Shown one piece after another: positions 43,844 to 52,102 of a stretch of DNA of 64,000 nt (positions are counted from its first letter, which is position 1; each line of letters starts with the position of its first letter). The translations under genes and the position numbers were made by a program. The stretch spans positions 186,001 to 250,000 of the forward strand of contig BPUI01000003.1 in assembly GCA_019973575.1 (NCBI GenBank), given 5' to 3'. Source of the stretch: Gemmatimonadetes bacterium T265. Lineage in GTDB: Bacteria > Gemmatimonadota > Gemmatimonadetes > Gemmatimonadales > Gemmatimonadaceae. The notes beneath the pieces are model-generated. The model ran no database searches. It saw only the letters and a program-made list of their open reading frames with translations, and was not told where the DNA came from.

Positions 43844-46264
43844 ATGTTCGCCGACCTCCGCCTCGCCCTCCGCGCGCTCCGGCGCGCCCCCGGGTTCGCG
43901 CTCGCCGCCGTGCTCTGCTTGGCGTTAGGCATCGGCGCCGCGGCGGCCGTGCTCGCCTTGGCCGACGCCGTGCTCTTTCGCCCGCTCTCGGCGCCGGGCC
44001 TCGCCCGCATGGTCGTCGTGCGGCAGGACGTGCGCGGCCTCGGCGTCGCGGGTGAGCCGCTCGGCGCGCCCGCCGCGGACGACCTGCTCGCGCGCCGCGA
44101 CCTGTTCGACGCCGGCGCCGCGTTCGAGACCCGCGACGGGAACCTCACCGCCGACGCGGCCGAGCCGTTGCGCGTGCGCACGGCGCGGACGCAGGGCGAG
44201 TTCTTCGGGCTCATGGGCGCGCGGCCCGCGGCCGGCCGGCTCTACGCGGCGGACGCGTCGCGCGGCGGCGGCGCGCCGCGCATCGCGGTGCTCGGCTACG
44301 CGTTCTGGCGCGAGCACTACGGCGGCGACCCGGCGGTGGTCGGCCGGACGATCCGCCTCAACGACGTGACGCGCGAGATCGTGGGCGTGGCCGGGCCGGC
44401 ACTCCGCTACCCGCGCGGGACCGACCTGTACCTGCCCTCGCCAATGGACTCCGACTTCCAGTCGCCGCGCCAGTGGAGCCGGTGGACGATGACGGCGATC
44501 GGGCGCGTGCGGCCGGGGGTGACGACCGAGCGGCTGCGGGCGGGCCTGGCCGAACAGGCGGCCCGGTGGCAGGTGCGGTTCGGCCGTGCGCAGGGGGCGG
44601 ACGGCGACGGCGTGGTACTCCGCGCGACGCCGTTCGTCGACGACCTCGCGGGCCAGCTGCGCCCCGTCACCCGGGTGCTTCTGGCGGCGGTGGCGCTCGT
44701 GCTGCTCGTCGCCTGCGCGAACGTCGCGTGCCTGCAGCTCGTGCGCGCGACCGGTCGCGCGCGCGAGCTGGCCGTGCGCGCGGCCGTCGGGGCGGGGCGC
44801 GGCCACCTCGTGCGGCCGCTCGCGGCGGAGAGCGCCGTCCTGGCCGGCGCGGGCGGAACGTTAGGTATCGCGCTGGCGGCGGGCACGGCGGCCGCGCTCC
44901 GGCGCTGGCACCCCGCGCAGTACCCGCAGCTCGGCGACGTGCGGGTCGACCCCGCCGTGCTCGCCGGCGCGCTCGCCGCGTCCGCCGCCGCGGCGCTCGC
45001 GTTCGGGCTCGCCCCCGCGCTCCGGGCGATGCGGGCCGACCCGCAGGACGCGCTGCGCGCGTCCGCCCGCGGCGCGTCGGCCGGCGCGGACCGCCACCGC
45101 TTCCTGCGCGCGGCCGTCGCGACGCAGGTCGCCCTCGCGCTCACCCTCACGTTAGGCGCGGGACTCCTCGGCCGCAGCTTCGCGCGGCTCGCCGCGGTGG
45201 ACCCCGGCTTTCGCCCCGACCGGGTGCTCACGGCGGAGTTCGTCCTGCCGTTCGCGACGTACCCGGGCGGCGGGCGGCGCGAGGGCGCGCTCGCGCGGGT
45301 CCTCGAGCGCGTGCAGGGTGCGCCCGAGGTGGACGCGGCGGCGCTGTCGACCTTCCTCCCGTTCGCCGACGGGACGGACTCGAGCCCGTTCACGATCGCC
45401 GGCCGCCCACCGACCGCGGAGGGGGCCCAGCCGCACGCGGACTACAACCTCGTGAGCGAAGACTACTTCCGGACGATGGGGATCGCGCTCAAGCGCGGGC
45501 GCACGCTCACGCGCGGCGACGACGCGAACGCCCCGCCCGTCGTGGTCATCGACGAGCAGTTGGCGCGCGCGTACTTCCCGGGCGAGGACCCGGTCGGCCG
45601 GCACCTCAACCAGCCCGGCGACGCGGAGATCGTCGGGGTGGTGGCGTCGGTCGCGCGCGCCGATCTCGGGGAGCGGCGGACGGCGCTGATCTACACGCCG
45701 CTGCGGCGGTCCGCGGGCGCCGTCGGGCGCGCCGTGCTGACCGTGCGGAGCACCCTTCCGCCGGCGGCGCTGGCCGGACTCGTGCGCCGCGCGGTCGCGG
45801 ACGTGGACCGGCAGGTGCCCGTGTACGGCGTCCGGACGATGGCCGACCGGGTCGACGAGAGCGTCGGCGCGCGCCGCCTCGCGGCGTGGGCGCTCGGCGG
45901 GTTCGCGGGCGCGGCGCTCGTACTGGCCGCGCTCGGCCTGTCCGGCGTGCTGAGCTACGTCGTGGCACAGCGGACCCGCGAGCTCGGCGTGCGCGCGGCG
46001 TTAGGCGCCGGGCGCGGCGACCTCGAACGCATGGTCGTCGGCGGCGGCGCGCGGCTCGCGGGGGCCGGCGCGCTCGCCGGGGTCGTGCTCTTTCTCGCCG
46101 TCCGGCGCGGGCTCGCGGCGCTGCTCTACGGCGTCGGCCCGGCGGATCCGGTCGCGTTAGGCGGCGGACTCGGCGTGCTCGCCGCGGCGGTGCTCCTCGC
46201 CAGCTGGGTGCCCGCGCGCCGCGCCGCCCGCGTCGACCCCGCCGTCGCGCTGCGCGCCGAGTAA
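43844..46264 (+). CDS. ADOP/MacB-type FtsX permease 2
   Basis: An 806-residue ADOP permease starting MFADLRLALRALRRAPGFALA. The standard order is N-terminal helix (VLCLALGIGAAAAVLALADAVLF), MacB periplasmic domain (QDVRGLGVAGEPLG onward), FtsX domain with NVACLQLVRATGRARELAVRAAVGAGRGHLV, second periplasmic segment, and a C-terminal FtsX domain with RTRELGVRAALGAGRGDLERMV and WVPARRAARVDPAVALRAE. It is 61 bp downstream of permease 1 in the same operon. Paralogous permeases in one operon may form heterodimers. Confidence 0.93.
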   Translation: MFADLRLALRALRRAPGFALAAVLCLALGIGAAAAVLALADAVLFRPLSAPGLARMVVVRQDVRGLGVAGEPLGAPAADDLLARRDLFDAGAAFETRDGNLTADAAEPLRVRTARTQGEFFGLMGARPAAGRLYAADASRGGGAPRIAVLGYAFWREHYGGDPAVVGRTIRLNDVTREIVGVAGPALRYPRGTDLYLPSPMDSDFQSPRQWSRWTMTAIGRVRPGVTTERLRAGLAEQAARWQVRFGRAQGADGDGVVLRATPFVDDLAGQLRPVTRVLLAAVALVLLVACANVACLQLVRATGRARELAVRAAVGAGRGHLVRPLAAESAVLAGAGGTLGIALAAGTAAALRRWHPAQYPQLGDVRVDPAVLAGALAASAAAALAFGLAPALRAMRADPQDALRASARGASAGADRHRFLRAAVATQVALALTLTLGAGLLGRSFARLAAVDPGFRPDRVLTAEFVLPFATYPGGGRREGALARVLERVQGAPEVDAAALSTFLPFADGTDSSPFTIAGRPPTAEGAQPHADYNLVSEDYFRTMGIALKRGRTLTRGDDANAPPVVVIDEQLARAYFPGEDPVGRHLNQPGDAEIVGVVASVARADLGERRTALIYTPLRRSAGAVGRAVLTVRSTLPPAALAGLVRRAVADVDRQVPVYGVRTMADRVDESVGARRLAAWALGGFAGAALVLAALGLSGVLSYVVAQRTRELGVRAALGAGRGDLERMVVGGGARLAGAGALAGVVLFLAVRRGLAALLYGVGPADPVALGGGLGVLAAAVLLASWVPARRAARVDPAVALRAE

Positions 46265-46305
46265 CGCCTCGTGACGTCCCCACACTCCAGCCACCGAGAG
46301 TGACC

Positions 46306-48774
46306 GTGTTCGCCGACCTCCGCCTCGCCGCCCGCCGCCTCACGCGCGCCCCGGGCTTCGCCGTCGTCGCGATCGTGACGCTCGCGCTCGGGCTCGCGGC
46401 CACCACCGCCATCTTCTCACTCCTCGACGCGGTGGCGCTGCGGCCGTTCCCGTACCCGGGCGCGGACCGGCTCGCGGTGCTCGCCCACGAGGTGCCCGGC
46501 GTCCCGCAGGCGCCGTCGTGGGGGATCTCGAAGTCGAACTATTTCTATTACGGTACGAACCCCGCAATCGAGCGGATCGGGATCTACACCGCCGAGGACG
46601 CCACGCTCACCGGCGGCGACCGCCCCGAGCAGGTGCCGACCGTGCTCGCGAGCCTGAGCACGCTCGACCTGTTAGGCGCGCGCGCGCAGATCGGGCGGAC
46701 GCTCGGCCCCGCCGACGTGCCGCGCACCGAGCGCGACCACGGCGCGACCGTCGCCGTCCTGAGCGACCCGGTCTGGCGCGCGCGCTTCGGCGCCGACCCG
46801 CACGTCGTCGGGCGCACAGTGCGCGTCGACGGCAACCCCGTCACGGTCGTCGGCGTGCTCGCGCCGCTGCAGACCGGGGCGCTGCCCGGGCTGCCGGCCG
46901 AGGGCGTGGGGTTGTGGATGCCGCTCGGGCTCGACCCGCGCGAGCCGGCGCACAACCACCACACGTACAGCGCGCTCGTCCGCCTGCGCCCGGGCGTCAC
47001 GCCGGGGGCGGCCGAGCGGGCGTTGCGCGGGATGGCCGCGAGACTCGTCGAACTGTTCCCGACCGCGTACTCGCGCGACTTCATCGAGAGCACGGGGTTC
47101 CGCCCCGCCGTGACCGCGCTGCGCACCGCGGCCGTCGGGCCGGTCGTGCGCGTGCTCTGGCTCGTGCTCGGCGGGGTGGCGCTCGTCCTCGCGGTCGCGG
47201 CGGCCAACGTCGCGAACCTCATGCTGGCGCGCCGTGAGGCGCAGCGCCGCGACCTCGCCGTCCAGACCGCACTCGGCGCGACCCGTGGCCGGCTCGTGCG
47301 CGAGGCGACGGCCGAAGGAGTGGTGCTCGCGGGCGCCGCCGCGGCGGTCGCGCTCCCGCTGGCCGTACTCGCGGTGCACGTCACGCGCGCGCTCGCGCCG
47401 GCGGGGCTCCCGCTGCTCGACACCGCGCGCGTCGACTGGCGGGCGGCGCTCGTCTGCGTCGCGGTGGCCGCGGTCGTCGCCGCGTGCGTGGGGGCGCTCC
47501 CCGCGTCGCGCGCGGTCGCGGACGTCGGGGCGCTCCGCGAGGGTGGGCGGGGGACGACGGCGGGGCGCTCGCGCCTGACGGCGCGGCACGCGCTCGTCGT
47601 CGGGCAGGTGGCGCTCGCGTTCGTCCTTCTCGCCGGGTCTGGCCTCCTGCTGGAGAGCATCCGGCGCCTGCGCGCGGTGGAGCCCGGGTTCGCGGTCGAC
47701 GGCGTGCTCACGGCGGGCGTGGTCATGTCGTCCCCGGGCGCGGTCTCGGACGCGCGGGCGGCCGCGTTCTGGCGCGCGCTCGAAACGCGCCTGTCCGCGC
47801 TCCCGGGCGTTGTCGCGGCGGGCGCGACCGACCGGGTGCCGCTGAACGGCAATGCCGGGTGTACGACCGTCGGCGTCGAAGGGCGGTCGGGCGACCAGGG
47901 CTGCATCCACACGGTGCAGGTGACGCCGGGCTTCTTCCGCGCGATGGGCATCCGCGTGCGCGGGACGACGCCCGACTGGACGGACACCGACCGCCGAGTC
48001 GCGGGCGCGGTGGTCACCGACGCGCTGGCCACCCGACTGTGGCCGGGCGGCGACGCGAAGGGGCACGGGATCACGAGCTGCGAGAGCGGCGGTTGTCAGG
48101 CCCACTGGTATTCGCCGATCACCGGCGTCGCGGTGGCGGTGCGGGACGACGGGCTCGACCGGCCGCCGCCGGAGATCGTCTACCTTCCGCTCACGGCGGC
48201 CGCGGCCGACACGTTTCCCGGGCAGGTGCCGCGCGCGCTGTCGGTCATCCTGCGCACGACCGCTTCGGACCCGTCGCGCTACGCCCCGGCGCTCCGGCGC
48301 GTGCTCGCGGAGCTCGACCCGGGCGCGCCGTTAGGCATGGTGCTCCCGATGCGGGCGCTGGTCTCGATGTCGACGGCGCGCGTCGCCTTCACGACGACGC
48401 TCCTGTCGGTGGCGGCGGGGGCGGCGGTGCTGCTCGCCGCGGTCGGGCTCTACGGCACGCTCGCGTACGTGGTCGGGCTCCGCCGGCGCGAGATCGGGGT
48501 CCGCATGGCGCTCGGCGCCCGCGCGGCGGAGGTCCGGCGCCTCGTCGTGCGGCAGTCGGCCGGCCTGGCCGCCGCGGGGGTCGCCGTCGGCCTGCTCGGC
48601 GCGCTCGCGACGACGCGGCTGCTCCGGTCGCTGCTCTTCGAGGTCTCGCCCGGCGACCCGCGCGTCCTCGGCGCGGGCGTCGCGCTGTTAGGCGTCGTGA
48701 CGGCGCTCGCGAGCTACGTCCCGGCACGGCGGGCGACGCGCGTCGACCCCACGGACGCGCTGCGGGCGGAGTGA
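46306..48774 (+). CDS. ADOP/MacB-type FtsX permease 3
   Basis: An 822-residue ADOP permease beginning (GTG) MFADLRLAARRLTRAPGFAVV, matching its siblings; an in-frame GTG 6 bp earlier is possible. It has the full pattern: helix 1 (IVTLALGLAATTAIFSLLDAV), MacB domain with SKSNYFYYG, FtsX domain with NVANLMLARREAQRRDLAVQTALGA, a periplasmic segment containing several cysteines (NAGCTTV, DQGCIH, SCESGGCQ) that could form disulfides, and the terminal YVPARRATRVDPTDALRAE. It is the last gene of the HlyD operon, 41 bp after permease 2. The Cys set is absent from the other permeases. Confidence 0.92.
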   Translation: MFADLRLAARRLTRAPGFAVVAIVTLALGLAATTAIFSLLDAVALRPFPYPGADRLAVLAHEVPGVPQAPSWGISKSNYFYYGTNPAIERIGIYTAEDATLTGGDRPEQVPTVLASLSTLDLLGARAQIGRTLGPADVPRTERDHGATVAVLSDPVWRARFGADPHVVGRTVRVDGNPVTVVGVLAPLQTGALPGLPAEGVGLWMPLGLDPREPAHNHHTYSALVRLRPGVTPGAAERALRGMAARLVELFPTAYSRDFIESTGFRPAVTALRTAAVGPVVRVLWLVLGGVALVLAVAAANVANLMLARREAQRRDLAVQTALGATRGRLVREATAEGVVLAGAAAAVALPLAVLAVHVTRALAPAGLPLLDTARVDWRAALVCVAVAAVVAACVGALPASRAVADVGALREGGRGTTAGRSRLTARHALVVGQVALAFVLLAGSGLLLESIRRLRAVEPGFAVDGVLTAGVVMSSPGAVSDARAAAFWRALETRLSALPGVVAAGATDRVPLNGNAGCTTVGVEGRSGDQGCIHTVQVTPGFFRAMGIRVRGTTPDWTDTDRRVAGAVVTDALATRLWPGGDAKGHGITSCESGGCQAHWYSPITGVAVAVRDDGLDRPPPEIVYLPLTAAAADTFPGQVPRALSVILRTTASDPSRYAPALRRVLAELDPGAPLGMVLPMRALVSMSTARVAFTTTLLSVAAGAAVLLAAVGLYGTLAYVVGLRRREIGVRMALGARAAEVRRLVVRQSAGLAAAGVAVGLLGALATTRLLRSLLFEVSPGDPRVLGAGVALLGVVTALASYVPARRATRVDPTDALRAE

Positions 48775-48815
48775 GCGTGCGCGCGCCCGCCCGGGCCCGC
48801 CCCGCACGCGCCGCG

Positions 48816-49253
48816 TTAGGCGGCGAGCGGGTTCACGACGCGCAGTTCGCGGAACCGAAGGAAATCCTTGTCGGCGGTGTGAATCTCGCGGACCCCGTGC
48901 TCGCGCATGAGGGTAACGGTATGCAGGTCGTGCATGATGTTGCCGGTCAGCGCCGGGTGTTCCCGGACGAGGTCGTCGAGCACTTCGGGGTGTCGGTCCG
49001 TCTCGACGAGGATCGCGAACGACGGCGAGCGCCGCACCTCCTCGAGGAACTTGTGCGCCTGGTCGAACGAGAGCGGGTGTGGGTAGATCCCCCGGTGCGT
49101 GGTAACGCGCAGAAACTCGTAGAGGTTGGACCAGGTCGCCATCCACCGACGACTGCCCCCTGCACAAGCGGCGAGCCAGAAGCGGGCGCGCTCATGCTGG
49201 GGAGCGTCGAACATCGCCGCGTAGATCAACAGGTTCGTGTCGACGACGAACAC
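48816..49253 (-). CDS. vapC: VapC-type PIN-domain toxin
   Basis: A 145-residue PIN-domain RNase starting (GTG) MFVVDTNLLIYAA. The acidic active site is complete: Asp in VVDTN, Glu in NLYEFLR, Asp in NIMHDLHTV and Asp in HTADKDFLRF. VapC toxins cut tRNA or rRNA and are blocked by the cognate antitoxin. The GTG lies one base after the antitoxin stop, the usual toxin-antitoxin coupling. A longer frame with an upstream ATG would overlap the antitoxin gene deeply and is rejected. The stop codon overlaps a GTTAGGC heptamer. Confidence 0.9.
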   Translation of the reverse strand: MFVVDTNLLIYAAMFDAPQHERARFWLAACAGGSRRWMATWSNLYEFLRVTTHRGIYPHPLSFDQAHKFLEEVRRSPSFAILVETDRHPEVLDDLVREHPALTGNIMHDLHTVTLMREHGVREIHTADKDFLRFRELRVVNPLAA

Positions 49254-49254
49254 G

Positions 49255-49560
49255 TCAGCGTCCGACGGAGTCGTCGGATCTCGAGGACGATGAGGCCGGG
49301 TGTAGCCCGTACAGGCGCGCATCCCGCTCCGCGTTGAGCACGTCGTACAGCGCCTCGCGATCGCTGATGTCGACGAGTGGAAGTCCCGTGTTCTCGAACA
49401 CTGGGAAGTTCGGCTTGTACGCCGCGTGCGTGCGCGGCGGCTCGTCGAGGCCGCGCTGGATCAGCTCAGTGGCCAGGGCCGAGAGGCTGGTCTTACGCTC
49501 GGCTGCGCGCCGCTTGAGCGCGACCATGAGCGGGTCGGGAAGGATCAGCGTCGTTTTCAT
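49255..49560 (-). CDS. vapB: VapB-type ribbon-helix-helix antitoxin
   Basis: A 101-residue antitoxin. The N-terminus MKTTLILPDPLMVALKRRAA with SLSALATELIQRGL is a ribbon-helix-helix DNA-binding domain. The C-terminal part (PNFPVFENTGLPLVDISDREALYDVLN) is the toxin-binding arm found in VapB antitoxins that pair with PIN toxins. The pair probably represses its own promoter upstream of 49560, where the sequence is AT-richer (TAAGTACAGTACGG, a short palindrome GTAC). Confidence 0.87.
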   Translation of the reverse strand: MKTTLILPDPLMVALKRRAAERKTSLSALATELIQRGLDEPPRTHAAYKPNFPVFENTGLPLVDISDREALYDVLNAERDARLYGLHPASSSSRSDDSVGR

Positions 49561-49638
49561 TCCGGCAAGGTAAGTACAGTACGGAAATACGGCAACGGTC
49601 GGTCCGCCGTCGCGGATCCCTCAACGAATTACATCTCC

Positions 49639-50886
49639 ATGCCCCTCGCACTCCGCCACGCCGGGCGCGCCCCCCGGGCCCGCCCGGCGCGCCCGCTCGG
49701 CGTCCTCGCCGCGCTCGCGTTAGGCACGTCCTCGCTCGCGTGCCAGCCGCCGGCCGAGGCGCCGCGCACGCACGTCGCGCCGGCCCGCGCGGACGCCGGC
49801 CGACGTGGGGCGGACACCACCTGCGCGGCGGCGCTGGACTCGATGGTCGCGGTGTTCCGGCGCGACTATCCTGCGTACCAGATGCGGGTGCCCGGCCACG
49901 AGGCCGCGTTCGCGGCGCTCGTGGACAGCGCGCGCGCGGCGGCCGCCACGTCCGCGGCCGACGCGAGCCCGGACGTGTGCATGCCCGCCCTCTGGCGCGT
50001 GCGCGACTTCTTCCACGACGCCCATCTCATGATGTGGCAGGGCCCGCCGCCCGCCCCGACCGCCGGTCCGCCGACCGCCGCGGCGGTCGCGCCCGCGGTC
50101 GCCCCCGCGGTCGCGCCGAACGACCCGGAGCGCCCAACGCTCCGCCGCTACGACGCGCGCACGCTCGTGCTGCGGCTGCCGGACCTCGACCGGCCCTACA
50201 AGGCGGCCGTCGACAGCCTCGTCGCGGCGCATCGCGCCGAGCTCACGACCACCCCGACCCTCGTCGTCGACCTGCGCGGCGACGGCGGGGGCTGCACGTG
50301 CACCTACGACGCGCTCATGCCGCTGGTCGCGACGGGCCCCGTCCGCGGCGACCGGCTCGACGTGTGGGCCTCGCCCGCGAACGTGGCCTTCTTTCGCGCG
50401 CTCGCGACCGAGCCGGGCGCGCCCGACACGCTCAGAGCCGAGATCCGGCGCGTGCTCCCCCGGCTCGAGGCGGCGCCGAACACGTTCGTACCATGGAACG
50501 CCGACACGGCCGCCGCGGACTACACGCCCCGCGCGGTCCTCCCGCTGCCGCGCGCGGTCGCGGTGCTCGTCGACTCGGCCTGCGCGAGCAGCTGCGAGGA
50601 CTTCGTCGTGGCCGCCCGGCGGAGCCGTAAGGTGACCGTCTTCTCGGCCACGAACACCGGCGGCGCCGGCGACTACGGCAACATCCGTACGGTGATGCTC
50701 CCGGGCTGGCGACGCCTCCGGCTCGCCACGTCCCGGTCGGCGCGGCTCCGCGCCGGGCCGCAGGCGGCGACGGATTTCATCGGCCTCGCGCCCGACGTCC
50801 GCCTGCCGCGCGACCGCGCCGGCGGCGACGCCGCCATCACCTTCGCGCTCGGCCGTCTGGACGCCCGCGCGCGCGAGGGGCCCTGA
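49639..50886 (+). CDS. S41-family (C-terminal processing) peptidase-like lipoprotein
   Basis: A 415-residue lipoprotein (signal LGVLAALALGTSSLACQ). The catalytic domain has the S41 pattern: TLVVDLRGDGGG then a Ser-containing loop VDSACASSCEDFVVAAR, which matches the S-x-x-x-x-E arrangement of the TSPc Ser/Lys proteases, and FSATNTGGAGDYG. There is no PDZ domain. The neighbouring Pro/Ala-rich stretch (about 135-155) is a linker. Substrate unknown; it is probably periplasmic. It is divergent from vapBC across 78 bp. Confidence 0.8.
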   Translation: MPLALRHAGRAPRARPARPLGVLAALALGTSSLACQPPAEAPRTHVAPARADAGRRGADTTCAAALDSMVAVFRRDYPAYQMRVPGHEAAFAALVDSARAAAATSAADASPDVCMPALWRVRDFFHDAHLMMWQGPPPAPTAGPPTAAAVAPAVAPAVAPNDPERPTLRRYDARTLVLRLPDLDRPYKAAVDSLVAAHRAELTTTPTLVVDLRGDGGGCTCTYDALMPLVATGPVRGDRLDVWASPANVAFFRALATEPGAPDTLRAEIRRVLPRLEAAPNTFVPWNADTAAADYTPRAVLPLPRAVAVLVDSACASSCEDFVVAARRSRKVTVFSATNTGGAGDYGNIRTVMLPGWRRLRLATSRSARLRAGPQAATDFIGLAPDVRLPRDRAGGDAAITFALGRLDARAREGP

Positions 50887-50946
50887 CCGTTGTTGCGGCG
50901 ACGCGTCCGGCCCGGCGAGCCGCACGGTCCACTCGGCGCGACCCTA

Positions 50947-50958
50947 CGAAACGTTTCG
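50947..50958. promoter_or_regulatory. Palindrome CGAAACGTTTCG upstream of DUF4097 gene
   Basis: A perfect 12-bp palindrome about 78 bp before the DUF4097 start. Variants CGAAACGTTGCG and GCGAAACGTCGCG occur at 59773-59784 and 59792-59804, in front of the second ATPase gene. It may be a binding site shared by both units. Confidence 0.45.
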
Positions 50959-51035
50959 GGGCGGTGCCGCTGTCGAATCGGGCGGACCGCGCCGGATCCG
51001 GCCGGCGACGGCCGCCCCCTCATTCTCGTCCCGCC

Positions 51036-51899
51036 ATGCTTTGCCTAACGCGTCCCCTTCGCCGCGCCCCGCTCGCGCTGCTTCCCCTCGCCGGCGCGTG
51101 CGCCGCCGCGCAGGCGCACTCCGCCCCCGCGCCGGGCGGCTACGCGGACGCGGCCTGCGCCGCCGACGGGTGGGCGCGCTCCGACCGGGCAGTCGCGTGC
51201 GAGGTGCGCACCTTCGTCCTCGCGCCGGAGCGCGGGCCGGTCGACGTCGAATCCGGCAACGGCACCGTCGCGGTCGAAGGCACCGACACCGCGCGCGCCG
51301 CCACGGTCGTGGCCCGCGTGCGCGCGTGGGCGCGCACCGACGCCGACGCGGCCCGGCTGCTCGCCGCGGTCGCCGTCACCGCGGACGGAAACGCGCTGCG
51401 CGTCAACGGCCCGCGCGACGGCTCCTCCGACGACCGCGGCTGGGCCGTCGATTACACGATCACCGCGCCCCGCCGCCTCGACGTCGCCGCGCGCACGGGC
51501 AACGGCTCCGTGCGCGTCCGGGGCGTCGTCGGGCGGATGCGGCTCTCGTCGGGCAACGGCTCGCTCACCCTCGACGGCGTCGGCGGCGACGTCGAAGGGA
51601 ACACGGGAAACGGCTCCGTGCGCGCGACGCTCGCGGGGCGCGCGTGGGACGGCGGCGGGCTCCCCGGCGCGCGGCTCGACCTGCACTCGGGCAACGGCTC
51701 CGCCCTCCTCCGCGTCCCCGACGGCTACTCGGCCCGCCTCGACGTCAGCACCGGCAACGGCGGGCTCACGGTCGACTTCCCGGTGACCCTGCAGGGGCGC
51801 GTCGACCCGCACCGGCTCGCGGTGACGTTAGGCGACGGGGGCGCGCCCGTGCGCGTCTCGACCGGGAACGGGCGGGTGCGCGTGGCGCGGACGGAGTGA
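51036..51899 (+). CDS. Secreted DUF4097-type beta-solenoid protein
   Basis: A 287-residue protein with signal peptide (LRRAPLALLPLAGACAAAQA). The mature part is a regular beta repeat built on seven T/S-G-N-G turns (SGNGTVAV, TGNGSVRV, SGNGSLTL, TGNGSVRA, SGNGSALL, TGNGGLTV, TGNGRVRV) about 25-30 residues apart, as in DUF4097 'adhesin-like' proteins, which fold into a right-handed beta-helix. These genes often neighbour ABC permeases and sensory regulators. It is followed by ADOP4 after a palindromic element. Function unknown. Confidence 0.85.
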   Translation: MLCLTRPLRRAPLALLPLAGACAAAQAHSAPAPGGYADAACAADGWARSDRAVACEVRTFVLAPERGPVDVESGNGTVAVEGTDTARAATVVARVRAWARTDADAARLLAAVAVTADGNALRVNGPRDGSSDDRGWAVDYTITAPRRLDVAARTGNGSVRVRGVVGRMRLSSGNGSLTLDGVGGDVEGNTGNGSVRATLAGRAWDGGGLPGARLDLHSGNGSALLRVPDGYSARLDVSTGNGGLTVDFPVTLQGRVDPHRLAVTLGDGGAPVRVSTGNGRVRVARTE

Positions 51900-51923
51900 C
51901 GCGCGCGGGGTGACGCGCGCAGC

Positions 51924-51968
51924 GCCGGTGTCCGCCCCCGGACACCGGCGTCCCAGGACCGCACACCC
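51924..51968. promoter_or_regulatory. Palindromic element, copy 2 (upstream of ADOP4), also a hairpin
   Basis: TGTCCGCCCCCGGACA (51929-51944) followed by CCGGCGTCCC and CCGCACACC. The same bases form a hairpin with 11-bp arms (51924-51934, 51939-51949) and loop CCCC, which could terminate the DUF4097 gene ending at 51899. It is 159 bp before the ADOP4 start. Either or both roles are possible. Confidence 0.6.
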
Positions 51969-52102
51969 TGCTCGTTGGGCGGTCCGCCCACCGCCGGCCG
52001 AACGCGTTACACCGCCGCGAGTTACGCACGACTCACCGTCGGTACGGCTCTTCCCCTATGCGACCAACGGTCCGTTTCCCCCCGCCCGAGCGCCCCGCCC
52101 GC